The notes under the pieces: model-generated
Seen by the model: only the letters and a program-made list of their open reading frames with translations
Database searches by the model: none
Told to the model about the DNA's origin: nothing
Made by a program: the position numbers and the translations under genes
Shown: positions 56,839 to 64,000 of the stretch, in pieces
Position numbering within the stretch: the first letter of the stretch is position 1
Layout: each line of letters starts with the position of its first letter
NCBI RefSeq assembly: GCF_024807655.1
Contig: NZ_JANUCR010000001.1
Coordinates: forward strand, 434,001 to 498,000
Direction: 5' to 3'
Origin: Methanococcus voltae
GTDB lineage: Archaea > AGJL01 > Methanococci > Methanococcales > Methanococcaceae
Length of the DNA stretch: 64,000 nt

Positions 56839-57630
56839 ATGAAATCTAATTTTCCCGAAGAAGGCGATATCGTAATAGGAAATGTAAGTGATGTTAAGTC
56901 ATTTGGTGCATTTGTTGAGTTATTAGAATACCCTAAAAAAGAAGGTATGGTCCACATTTCTGAAGTTTCATCAGGTTGGATTAAAAACATAAGAGACCAC
57001 ATCAAAAAAGGTCAGAGAGTTGTTGCAAAAGTTGTAAGGGTAAACCCTAACAAAAATCAGATTGATTTATCATTAAAAAGAGTTACCGACCAACAAAAAA
57101 GGGCAAAAGTTCAAGAATGGAAAAGATTCCAAAGAGCTGAAAAATTATTACAATTTGCATCCGAAAAAATGGGTAAATCAATGGATGAAGCTTGGAAAGA
57201 AGTTGGGCATACAATTGTAGAAGAATTTGGAGAATTATATGTCGCTTTTGAATCCTTAGTTATAGAAGGAGAAGAAGCTTTTGAAGATTTAGACGTACCT
57301 GCTAAATGGACCAAAGAATTAGAGAAAATTGCAAAAGAAAACATCGAACTTTCAAATGTTAAAGTAGATGGCATTTTAACACTTTCGACCACTGAACCAG
57401 ACGGAATAAAAGTAATTAAAAAAGTAATTAAAAAAGCAATCAAAGCTAACCCGTACGAAGATGTTCAAGTTGAAGTATCATATGTTGGAGCTCCAAAATA
57501 TAGGATTGAAGTAATTGCACCAGATTACAAAAGCGGTGAAGAAGTCTTAAGAAGTGTGGCTAATGAAGCTATAACTGACATTGGCACATATTTAAACGGA
57601 ACAGGCGACTTCGTAAGACTTGAAGAATAA
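56839..57630 (+). CDS. Translation initiation factor aIF2 subunit alpha
   Basis: 263 residues. An N-terminal S1 domain (about 9-83: GDIVIGNVSDVKSFGAFVELLEYPKKEGMVHISEVSSG ... NKNQIDLSLKRV), a helical middle domain (about 90-170) and a C-terminal alpha/beta domain that contacts the gamma subunit (PYEDVQVEVSYVGAPKYRIEV). Full length. ATG follows AAGGTGTAATATC. Confidence 0.96.
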   Translation: MKSNFPEEGDIVIGNVSDVKSFGAFVELLEYPKKEGMVHISEVSSGWIKNIRDHIKKGQRVVAKVVRVNPNKNQIDLSLKRVTDQQKRAKVQEWKRFQRAEKLLQFASEKMGKSMDEAWKEVGHTIVEEFGELYVAFESLVIEGEEAFEDLDVPAKWTKELEKIAKENIELSNVKVDGILTLSTTEPDGIKVIKKVIKKAIKANPYEDVQVEVSYVGAPKYRIEVIAPDYKSGEEVLRSVANEAITDIGTYLNGTGDFVRLEE

Positions 57631-57710
57631 TAATAAAAATAATAATAAAAAATAAAAATAATAATAAAAAATAAAAATAATAATAAAAAATAAAAATAAT
57701 AATAGTAATA
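57631..57710. repeat. AT-rich 19-bp tandem repeat after the aIF2-alpha gene
   Basis: A 19-bp unit made of AATAATAATAAAAAATAA-type sequence is repeated about three to four times directly after the aIF2-alpha stop and before nop10. It is A-rich on the transcribed-sense strand, so not a typical T-tract terminator. Confidence 0.6.
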
Positions 57711-57758
57711 ACAATAGTAATAAATTAACATAATATCCATACTCACAAAGGTGAGATA

Positions 57759-57914
57759 ATGCAATTAAAAAAATGCACGTCATGTGGTGAATATACAATG
57801 AAAAACGTTTGTAAATGTGGGGGTAACGCTATAACGGTTAAACCTCCAAGATATTCACCCTTGGATAAATATGGGGCTTATAGAAGAGCTTTAAAGTTTA
57901 ATGAAAGAAAATAA
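57759..57914 (+). CDS. nop10: H/ACA RNP protein Nop10
   Basis: A 51-residue protein too short for routine callers. It starts MQLKKCTSCGEYTMKNVC, has the four zinc Cys (C6, C9, C18, C20) and the conserved PPRYSPLDKYGAYRRA segment that contacts Cbf5. Nop10 is a core subunit of archaeal H/ACA ribonucleoproteins. ATG 57759 follows AAAGGTGAGATA. In archaea it commonly follows the aIF2-alpha gene, as here. Confidence 0.95.
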   Translation: MQLKKCTSCGEYTMKNVCKCGGNAITVKPPRYSPLDKYGAYRRALKFNERK

Positions 57915-58129
57915 CTAAAAAATAACATAAATTATTAGTATATTATATTATATTATATTATATATTATTATACTATATTGTAAATTATAATGTATAATAT
58001 ATTAGATACATTTTTTTAAATACAAAACTCTATTTTTTTTAAATCTTATATAAGATGGATTACAAAAATTAATATAAAACTATTATCGTATATATTACTC
58101 TATTAAATTACAAATTTTATTGTGATAAT

Positions 58130-58912
58130 ATGGATAACTTTGAGTTAAGACTAAATTCAGGAAAATTAATCGATAATGACAGTAAAGTTCATGAAATAGG
58201 CGTTATTGCAATGGGTTCTTATTTGGAAAATCATGGTTCTGCATTGCCTATAGATACAGACATAAAAATAGCTTCATATGTAGCTTTAAATGTAGCTTTA
58301 ACGACAGGAGCTAAATTCTTAGGTACTGTTTGTACTGCCACAGAATATGACTATATTAAACATGGCATCCACAATTCTTTAGAGGATATTTTAGAAGAAT
58401 TGGAAGAAATAATTATTAAATATTCAAAGATAGGAGTAAACAAATTTTTAATAATTAATTGTCATGGCGGTAATTCAGACGTTTCTAAAAAAATAGAACA
58501 GTTGCAAGAAAAAATTAGAAATAATTTTAAAGAATATGGAACTACTGAAAAAGAATTAGAATACATTAAAAAAATAAAATATAACTTTAAAGAGTATGGA
58601 AATACTGAAAAAATTAATATTAAAATAAAATCCTTTGGATATATCCACGCATATAGTGAAGAGTTATCTATCGGTAAATGTATTGGAATTTATGATGAAA
58701 CAAAATTTAATAAACATACACCTGAGAATTATGGCGAAATAGGAATGGTTGGACTACCAGAAGCACGTTTAAACAATAAATACATTGATAAAGAAGCTAA
58801 AATGGTTGAAAGCATCCCTGCAGTTGTTAATGAACAGTACGGGGAAGAATTAATTAAAAAGATGGTAAATGAAAGTATTGAATACATTAGGGAATTCCTA
58901 ATGTTAAAATAA
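58130..58912 (+). CDS. arfB: ArfB: formylaminopyrimidine-ribosyl-phosphate deformylase
   Basis: 260 residues, creatininase fold. It removes formate from the GTP-derived formylaminopyrimidine in the archaeal riboflavin/F420 pathway. Metal-site motifs are GSYLENHGSALPIDTDIKIA (with Glu/His/Asp), CHGGNSDV and the His in YIHAYSEELSIG. The protein is longer than usual because of an in-frame internal duplication of about 20 residues (NNFKEYGTTEK and YNFKEYGNTEK, 58520-58612). ATG follows GTGATAAT. Confidence 0.88.
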   Translation: MDNFELRLNSGKLIDNDSKVHEIGVIAMGSYLENHGSALPIDTDIKIASYVALNVALTTGAKFLGTVCTATEYDYIKHGIHNSLEDILEELEEIIIKYSKIGVNKFLIINCHGGNSDVSKKIEQLQEKIRNNFKEYGTTEKELEYIKKIKYNFKEYGNTEKINIKIKSFGYIHAYSEELSIGKCIGIYDETKFNKHTPENYGEIGMVGLPEARLNNKYIDKEAKMVESIPAVVNEQYGEELIKKMVNESIEYIREFLMLK

Positions 58913-59064
58913 ATTAAAAAATAATTGAATAACAAAATAAACTAATAAACTAATAATATAAAATGCAGTTTTAAATATTAGTTTCAAATGTAAATTAATA
59001 AATAATAAAACACTAAAATAAAATATAACTGAAATAGATAGTCTAAATAGTATATGGTGATAGA

Positions 59065-59541
59065 ATGGTATGGGAAAATTCCCCTTCGCATATCTGTAGA
59101 GGCGGAGATTTTAGAGGTCTTGCATTTTGCTGTCCTCCAGTTAAATATTGTCCATTGCATAAAGCAATTGAAGTACTCGGAATAACCCCCGATGAGTTTT
59201 CAAAACTCAAAGAAGATTTTGGAAAAAAAACAAGGCTCGGAGAAGGTAAAAACACTTGCTTTGGTAGTTTAGTTTGGTGTTGTAAAATAACAAAACCTTG
59301 CCCATTCAGAGATAGTGAAATGCTAAAAATAGGAATGGGAGAAGATGAATACATGGAATTAAAACAGAAACTCTCTGAAGAAATATTGAAAAGTTCCAAA
59401 GTAATCCAAGCTACAATTGAAAAATTTGTCGAAAAAGGAATTCCAAGAGAAATTGCTGAAAAAGCTATTCTCGACACTGGAGATTTAGTAGAAGCATACA
59501 AAGAAGCTCAAAAAATCGTTGCAATTAGCGAAAATAAGTAA
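59065..59541 (+). CDS. Methanogenesis marker 9-type Cys-rich protein
   Basis: 158 residues. The N-terminal segment HICRGGDFRGLAFCCPPVKYCPL and the later CFGSLVWCCKITKPCPF give eight or so cysteines in CC and CxxxxxC arrangements that point to metal or Fe-S binding; this pattern is that of the methanogen-restricted marker 9 family, whose role is unknown. The C-terminal part resembles a UBA-like helix bundle (IEKFVEKGIPREIAEKAILDTGDLVEAYK). ATG follows ATGGTGATAGA. Confidence 0.72.
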   Translation: MVWENSPSHICRGGDFRGLAFCCPPVKYCPLHKAIEVLGITPDEFSKLKEDFGKKTRLGEGKNTCFGSLVWCCKITKPCPFRDSEMLKIGMGEDEYMELKQKLSEEILKSSKVIQATIEKFVEKGIPREIAEKAILDTGDLVEAYKEAQKIVAISENK

Positions 59542-59624
59542 TTACACAAAAATAAATTATAAAATAATAAAATAAAAATAATAAATAAAATAGTTAAAAT
59601 AGTTAAATAAAATAATCATTAAAC

Positions 59625-60335
59625 TTAAATTCTTTTTTTAATACCTTCATATAAATCAATTGAATTTCCATTTAAAAAGGCCGACATGGTGTATATAACT
59701 CCTGGAGGCATTATTTCTATTGCAGAACCTTTTTTAACATAATAAACATTATCAAAAGCAAGCAATCCTCCATATATCATTCCTGCAATTTTTTTAAGGT
59801 CTTTAACATCTTTTAATGTAATAATAACTACGGGGTCATCTGTTGCAATTCCCGAATAACCAATACCGTGAATTTCCTTTGGTACACTTGAAACACTTGA
59901 AGAACAGTCATATCCATATTTTTTACCGATTTCTTCAACAAATAAAGCTACTTCGTCCACAAAACTTTCACCACAATAAGTATCAAAGGATACTATAATA
60001 GAATCGCCATATTGTGATTCAGTTTTAGCTATTGCATATGAAACACCTTCATCTGCATCTTCGGGATTTTCAGAAACTCCGTTTAAATCGTCATAACTTT
60101 CCGCATACTTATGTAGTAGTTTGAATATGGACTTATTAACTTCATTAACAAGACCCTCAGGAACTTGTGAGGTTATCACAATATCGTCCCCCGTTATGTT
60201 AGTAATAGTCGATTTTACATCCATATCTTTAAACAAATGTTGCAATTCCCTATTTATTTTTGAATTAACTTCTGGATTAGTATTTACATCATTTGAAGAT
60301 ATGTCCACACTTATAGACGATATATAATTTACCAT
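59625..60335 (-). CDS. Conserved hypothetical protein
   Basis: 236 residues, acidic, soluble. The N-terminal half has alternating strands and helices (NRELQHLFKDMDVKSTITNITGDDIVITSQVP), and the C-terminal half contains VVIITLKDVKDLKKIAGMIYGGLLAFDNVYYVKKGSAIEIMPPGVIYTMSAFLNG, which looks conserved. I do not recognise the family; methanogen-specific distribution is a guess. ATG follows AGGATGTGAATTT. Confidence 0.6.
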   Translation of the reverse strand: MVNYISSISVDISSNDVNTNPEVNSKINRELQHLFKDMDVKSTITNITGDDIVITSQVPEGLVNEVNKSIFKLLHKYAESYDDLNGVSENPEDADEGVSYAIAKTESQYGDSIIVSFDTYCGESFVDEVALFVEEIGKKYGYDCSSSVSSVPKEIHGIGYSGIATDDPVVIITLKDVKDLKKIAGMIYGGLLAFDNVYYVKKGSAIEIMPPGVIYTMSAFLNGNSIDLYEGIKKRI

Positions 60336-60595
60336 AAATTCACATCCTAAATTTTAAATTATAGAATATATTCGTAAAAATCTATTGTATTAAACCATAA
60401 CTTTGATATTTTGATATTTGAAATTAACATATTTTATGTTTTTATGTTTTTATGTTTATTATGTTTATTATATTTTATTTAATATATAATGTATAAGACT
60501 TTGAATTCTTGTTAAAATACTAATTTAATAATAAAAATAAATTATCACATAATAATATAATGAAATAATTAAAAATAACAAATTAAAAATAAAAT

Positions 60596-61411
60596 TTAAA
60601 GAGTGTCAGAATATTCATTCATAGATTCATATACACCAAATCTTCGAATCTTTTTATTTTTAATACGTGTTATATCTTCTTTAAATTTCTTTAAAACATA
60701 TTGATTATATTTAAAATCAATGTTTGTTTTTGCTTCGACTAATACAAGACCCTCTGCAGAACTAATCGGAGAACCTACTTTTATAGAGGGATTAAATACT
60801 TTATCCATATATTCTTCAATTTCTTCGTTAGTCATTTCTGAAATACCAACATTTGAAATTAAACCGATGATTTTTCGAACCATATTCCATAAAAAACTCT
60901 TTCCATAAATGTTTAAAGTTATAAAATATTCATTATCCTCTACTGTAATGTCATAAATTGTTCGGACAGGGTCTCGATTTTTTGTTTTATCTCGTTTAGA
61001 TAAGTTGTGAAATGAGTGAGTCCCAATTAAGCACTCTGAAACTTTTTTAATTTTATCCATATCGTGAAAATTGCCATATGCGTCAACTTTTGGCAAGATG
61101 TATCGATAGTGCCTGTATTCAACGTTAGGAAACTCATTTATTTTTTGATATCCCAAAACCCATATCCCAAAACCCTTACATTTTGAATAAATGTGTGTTA
61201 ATATGGGCTCTTTATCCAAGTCATAAATTACAAAATTTCCAAGTGCTGAAACGCCTAAGTCAGTTCTACCCCCATAGTACAAAGGCTTCTTAAATTCAGA
61301 CAAATAACCGCAGTCTACCAATATATTTGTTAATATATCACATACTGTCTTTTCGTGAGGTTGTAATTGAAAACTATATCTTCCATCGTATGCTACTTTA
61401 AATATGTACAT
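60596..61411 (-). CDS. truA: tRNA pseudouridine synthase A
   Basis: 271 residues. It makes pseudouridine at positions 38-40 of the anticodon arm. The catalytic Asp is in YYGGRTDLGVSALGNFV; FHNLSKRD and the FLWNMVRKIIGLI helix are typical. The divergent N-terminal (MYIFKVAYDGRYSFQLQPHEKTV) lacks the usual F-x-G-W-Q-x-Q but keeps YDG. ATG 61411 follows GGAGATATT; an upstream ATG at 61429 is less well placed. Confidence 0.9.
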   Translation of the reverse strand: MYIFKVAYDGRYSFQLQPHEKTVCDILTNILVDCGYLSEFKKPLYYGGRTDLGVSALGNFVIYDLDKEPILTHIYSKCKGFGIWVLGYQKINEFPNVEYRHYRYILPKVDAYGNFHDMDKIKKVSECLIGTHSFHNLSKRDKTKNRDPVRTIYDITVEDNEYFITLNIYGKSFLWNMVRKIIGLISNVGISEMTNEEIEEYMDKVFNPSIKVGSPISSAEGLVLVEAKTNIDFKYNQYVLKKFKEDITRIKNKKIRRFGVYESMNEYSDTL

Positions 61412-61675
61412 AATATCTCCATAATTCATATTGAAGTCAAATTATTAAATTACTATAAAAATAATACAATTATGGTTATTATAGAATTACTATAAAATGT
61501 ATTAAAGTTATAATTATTATCAAATATAATTATTATATGAATTAATAATTTATTAAATTATCTTTTGTAATAATTAACTAAAAAATAAATAACTAAATAA
61601 AATCAAATTAAAATATATAATTACTTAAAATAAATAAAATAAATAAAACCAAATTAAAATTAAAAAGGTGTAATT

Positions 61676-62929
61676 TTGAAATATTTGCTTATTGACCCTA
61701 AAATATCAGGTATTTCAGGAGATATGTTAATAAATTCACTTTTGGATATAACGGAACGTTATGACCTTATTGAAGATGTAATTAGTAAAATAAATGAATT
61801 AGATAATTGCAAATGTATTTCCATAAATATCATAAATAAGAAAAAATTAGGCATAATGTCAAAATATATGGAAATTGAATTAAACGAAGAAAAATTTCAT
61901 AACCCTGAAATGCTTAAAAAATGTATTTTGAAAGTATGTAATAAATTGAATATGTCTGATAAGAGTATTTCAATTTGTGAGAACATTGCTGATGACTTAA
62001 TATATGCTGAAAAAAACATACACGGTGACCATTTTCATTTACATGAAGTAGCTTCATTAGATACAGTTTTAGACGTAGTAGGTAGCTTATATATATTGGA
62101 AAAATGTGGATATCTATCAAATCAGATAATTTCGACATATCCTGTATTAGGTAGTGGTTATGTAAACATAGACCATGGTATATTACCTGTTCCAGTCCCT
62201 GCAGTTTTAGAAATACTTAAAAAACATAATACTCCGTTTCAACAAACCCCTTCATTAAAAAATGAAAATTTTGAAGACTCAGACGTGGGAGAACTTACCA
62301 CCCCCACAGGAATTGCTATTCTATGCAATATTACGTCTGAATTTTGTAGAAACTACCCCTCTTCAAAAATCTTAAAAATTGGATATGGTGCAGGTACTAA
62401 AGACTTAAAAAATACGCCAAATGTATTGAGAATCTTAGAAATTAATAATTTAGATTTTGAAAATGTTTCTGAAGAAAAAATGGCATTATTGGAAACTAAC
62501 GTTGATGATATTTCCGGAGAAATCCTTGGTCATGTGATAAATAAAGTAATGGACGAAGGAGCTTCAGATATATTTATAACCCCAGTAATTGGTAAAAAAA
62601 ACAGACCTGCCAATAAAATAACCGTTATTTGTAAATATGCGGAATTTGAAAAATATACGAAGATTTTAATGGAAGAAACTGGCACTTTAGGAGTCAGAAT
62701 AACTGAATTTAACCGATATATTGCAAATAGAAAATTATTACATATGTTAGTTGAAGTTAAAGAAAAAAAATTCCAAATAAATGTTAAATATTCATATATA
62801 AACAATAAATTGATAAATATTAAACCAGAATACGAAGATTTAAAAAGAATATCTCAAGAACTCAAAATGCCATTGAAAAATATTTCAGAAATCGTAAGAA
62901 AACAGATTGATGAAAAAAAATTATTTTAA
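61676..62929 (+). CDS. larC: LarC-type nickel insertion protein (UPF0272)
   Basis: 417 residues. LarC inserts nickel into the pincer cofactor of lactate racemase; homologues are common in methanogens, where the client is unclear. Features: IDPKISGISGDMLINSLLDI at the N-terminus, HGDHFHLHEVASLDTVLDVVGS (His-rich metal region, about residue 115), TPTGIAIL, and the C-terminal ETNVDDISGEILGHVINKVMDEGASDIFITPVIGKKNRP. Start TTG 61676 follows AAGGTGTAATT. Confidence 0.93.
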   Translation: MKYLLIDPKISGISGDMLINSLLDITERYDLIEDVISKINELDNCKCISINIINKKKLGIMSKYMEIELNEEKFHNPEMLKKCILKVCNKLNMSDKSISICENIADDLIYAEKNIHGDHFHLHEVASLDTVLDVVGSLYILEKCGYLSNQIISTYPVLGSGYVNIDHGILPVPVPAVLEILKKHNTPFQQTPSLKNENFEDSDVGELTTPTGIAILCNITSEFCRNYPSSKILKIGYGAGTKDLKNTPNVLRILEINNLDFENVSEEKMALLETNVDDISGEILGHVINKVMDEGASDIFITPVIGKKNRPANKITVICKYAEFEKYTKILMEETGTLGVRITEFNRYIANRKLLHMLVEVKEKKFQINVKYSYINNKLINIKPEYEDLKRISQELKMPLKNISEIVRKQIDEKKLF

Positions 62930-63033
62930 AACTTTAAAAATATTTTATATGTTAATTTTATAATACATATTATATTTCAAAATATATTCCATTATTTTCA
63001 CAAATAGTTTTTTTAATTTATTATTTTTATTAT

Positions 63034-63732
63034 TTACCAAACTTTTAAATCAATTCCTTCAATTAACACCCTATTGCCTTCAGCCTCTACAATTACACCA
63101 CTGTGGACTTTCTGCATCATACAGTGCGTGGGGATAAATCTTACAGTTTTTCCAATTTCCGGCATCTTACCTTTTGAAACTACCCCTTCAAAAGCCACTA
63201 CAATAGCCACCCCTACATTAATGTAATCTTTTTTCTCACCCGTTATTCTATGACAAGGTCCTTCTACGTGTATCACGTGCATACCGTGGGAAATTTCTAT
63301 TATTTTGGCAAAATGGGGTAATGGACAACCCAATGGCCTATATTGGATATAATCATTAATTTTTAAATCCTTAGCAAGGGGGCTTGTAATTAATAACGTT
63401 TCTCTACAAGAATGTTCGTTTTCAAGAGGGTCCAGTAAGAAATCTGCATTATATCCATCAATTAGACCAATAAATTCTGCATTACCAGATTTATCAATAT
63501 TTTTAGTAGATTTACAAACTATTATCTTATTTTCAGTTAATAAGTTATTTAATTCATCAAAATTTAGTTTAAAATCCTCTTTTAAAAGAAAAGGACATTT
63601 TCTAATATCTTCACCACATAATATGCTCTCAGCAAATAAATCACATCTTTTAAAACCACAAGCCCCACAATTATACTTGGGCAATAACTCATTAATTTTA
63701 GACTCCAACGTTTCCCTATCCAAATTAGTCAT
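63034..63732 (-). CDS. 4Fe-4S domain protein of methanogens, function unknown
   Basis: 232 residues. The N-terminal CGACGFKRCDLFAESILCGEDIRKCPF matches the C-x2-C-x4-C-x15-C [4Fe-4S] domain found in redox proteins and corrinoid-protein activators. The remaining two thirds is beta-rich with RPLGCPLPHFAKIIEISHGMHVIHVEGPCHR and a C-terminal GVIVEAEGNRVLIEGIDLKVW. ATG follows TTGGTGAAAAA. No specific role known to me. Confidence 0.72.
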   Translation of the reverse strand: MTNLDRETLESKINELLPKYNCGACGFKRCDLFAESILCGEDIRKCPFLLKEDFKLNFDELNNLLTENKIIVCKSTKNIDKSGNAEFIGLIDGYNADFLLDPLENEHSCRETLLITSPLAKDLKINDYIQYRPLGCPLPHFAKIIEISHGMHVIHVEGPCHRITGEKKDYINVGVAIVVAFEGVVSKGKMPEIGKTVRFIPTHCMMQKVHSGVIVEAEGNRVLIEGIDLKVW

Positions 63733-63780
63733 TTTTTCACCAATAATAAAGATATTAAATTTTAATCTTAAATTTTAAGT

Positions 63781-64000
63781 TTATTCTCCCACATACTTCG
63801 TAAATCCATCAATTCTCCTTAAAACTCCCCTGTGATACTTTTTAGCGATTCTTGTTTCACCTACGCATAATGTACATACTGAAAGTGGTGCATTGTGTCT
63901 TAAAAGTTCATTTTCTAAGTCAATTATCTCCTTAGCTTCAGTTATCTCCTCAGCAACTTCTGCACAGCCTTGTCCACTTAATCCGTTTACATCGTATATC
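63781..64000 (-). CDS. C-terminal part of an uncharacterised protein with CxxC motif (truncated by window end)
   Basis: The last 73 codons of a minus-strand frame are present, ending in TAA at 63781-63783. The translation includes [20 protein letters not shown], then [16 protein letters not shown] and [17 protein letters not shown]. The CxxC pair suggests metal binding. I cannot name the family from this fragment. Confidence 0.6.
   Translation of the reverse strand, partial: IYDVNGLSGQGCAEVAEEITEAKEIIDLENELLRHNAPLSVCTLCVGETRIAKKYHRGVLRRIDGFTKYVGE

Noticed and set aside
57592-57798. Minus-strand Tyr/Leu-rich hydrophobic ORFs over the aIF2-alpha/nop10 junction
   Set aside because: These are translations of the AT-rich tandem repeat; no ribosome site.

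Overview
This window is AT-rich (intergenic DNA close to poly-A/T) archaeal chromosome from a mesophilic methanogen of the genus Methanococcus, most like M. voltae. The evidence is the archaellin arrangement (a separate flaA about 650 bp upstream of a flaB tandem, followed by flaCDEFGHIJ), a selenocysteine formylmethanofuran dehydrogenase subunit with an archaeal SECIS hairpin, methanogen genes (comE, arfB, cbiF, a marker-9 protein, larC), archaeal information-processing genes, and ribosome binding sites of the GGTGAT type. Start codons were chosen mainly by that Shine-Dalgarno match, so several are internal to the longest open frame.

Layout. 1-5.7 kb: end of a polyferredoxin-like gene, fwuB (UGA = Sec) with its SECIS, a HisA-like TIM barrel, comE, an unknown gene, a ferredoxin and cbf5. 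5.9-9.4 kb: a GbsR/MarR-type regulator, a half-size RND exporter and an anchored surface protein, all on one strand. 9.5-19.2 kb: lipid prenyltransferase, endonuclease IV, UPF0179, glmS with an unusual hairpin-rich upstream region, intron-containing tRNA-Trp, a class III (EppA-type) pilin, a metallophosphoesterase, a RecJ-like DHH protein and a PAPS-reductase-like protein. 19.3-30.9 kb (minus strand): the complete archaellum locus flaA, four tandem flaB-type genes (one more than the three described in M. voltae), flaC-flaJ. 31.4 kb: a divergent HEAT-repeat gene. 33-44.5 kb: CofE-like protein, phosphomevalonate dehydratase large subunit, cbiF, pyrB, rps8e, bpsA, seven tRNAs counting tRNA-Trp (six clustered at 40.3-41.0 kb), pdxT, wtpA, a phytoene-desaturase-like oxidoreductase. 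44.7-49.5 kb: two large divergent exported orphan proteins. 50.1-53.9 kb: a winged-helix protein that may be the archaellum activator EarA, a methyltransferase, a PLP-fold protein and a LysR regulator. 54.2-57.9 kb: a replication/translation cluster (PCNA, GINS, L44e, S27e, aIF2-alpha, Nop10). 58-64 kb: arfB, marker 9, an unknown gene, truA, larC, an Fe-S protein and a truncated gene.

Main discovery. Exactly phased 12-bp repeats (consensus T-R-C-A/T-T-A followed by six variable bases) abut the A-rich BRE and TATA box of both flaB1 (eight units) and flaA (five units, more degenerate). TACATA is, to my knowledge, the site recognised by the archaellum activator EarA. Between flaA and the divergent HEAT-repeat gene, the same architecture also faces the HEAT gene, which suggests that this uncharacterised protein belongs to the archaellum regulon. 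A shorter version sits in front of the 905-residue exported protein. A candidate EarA gene lies 19 kb away in the same window.
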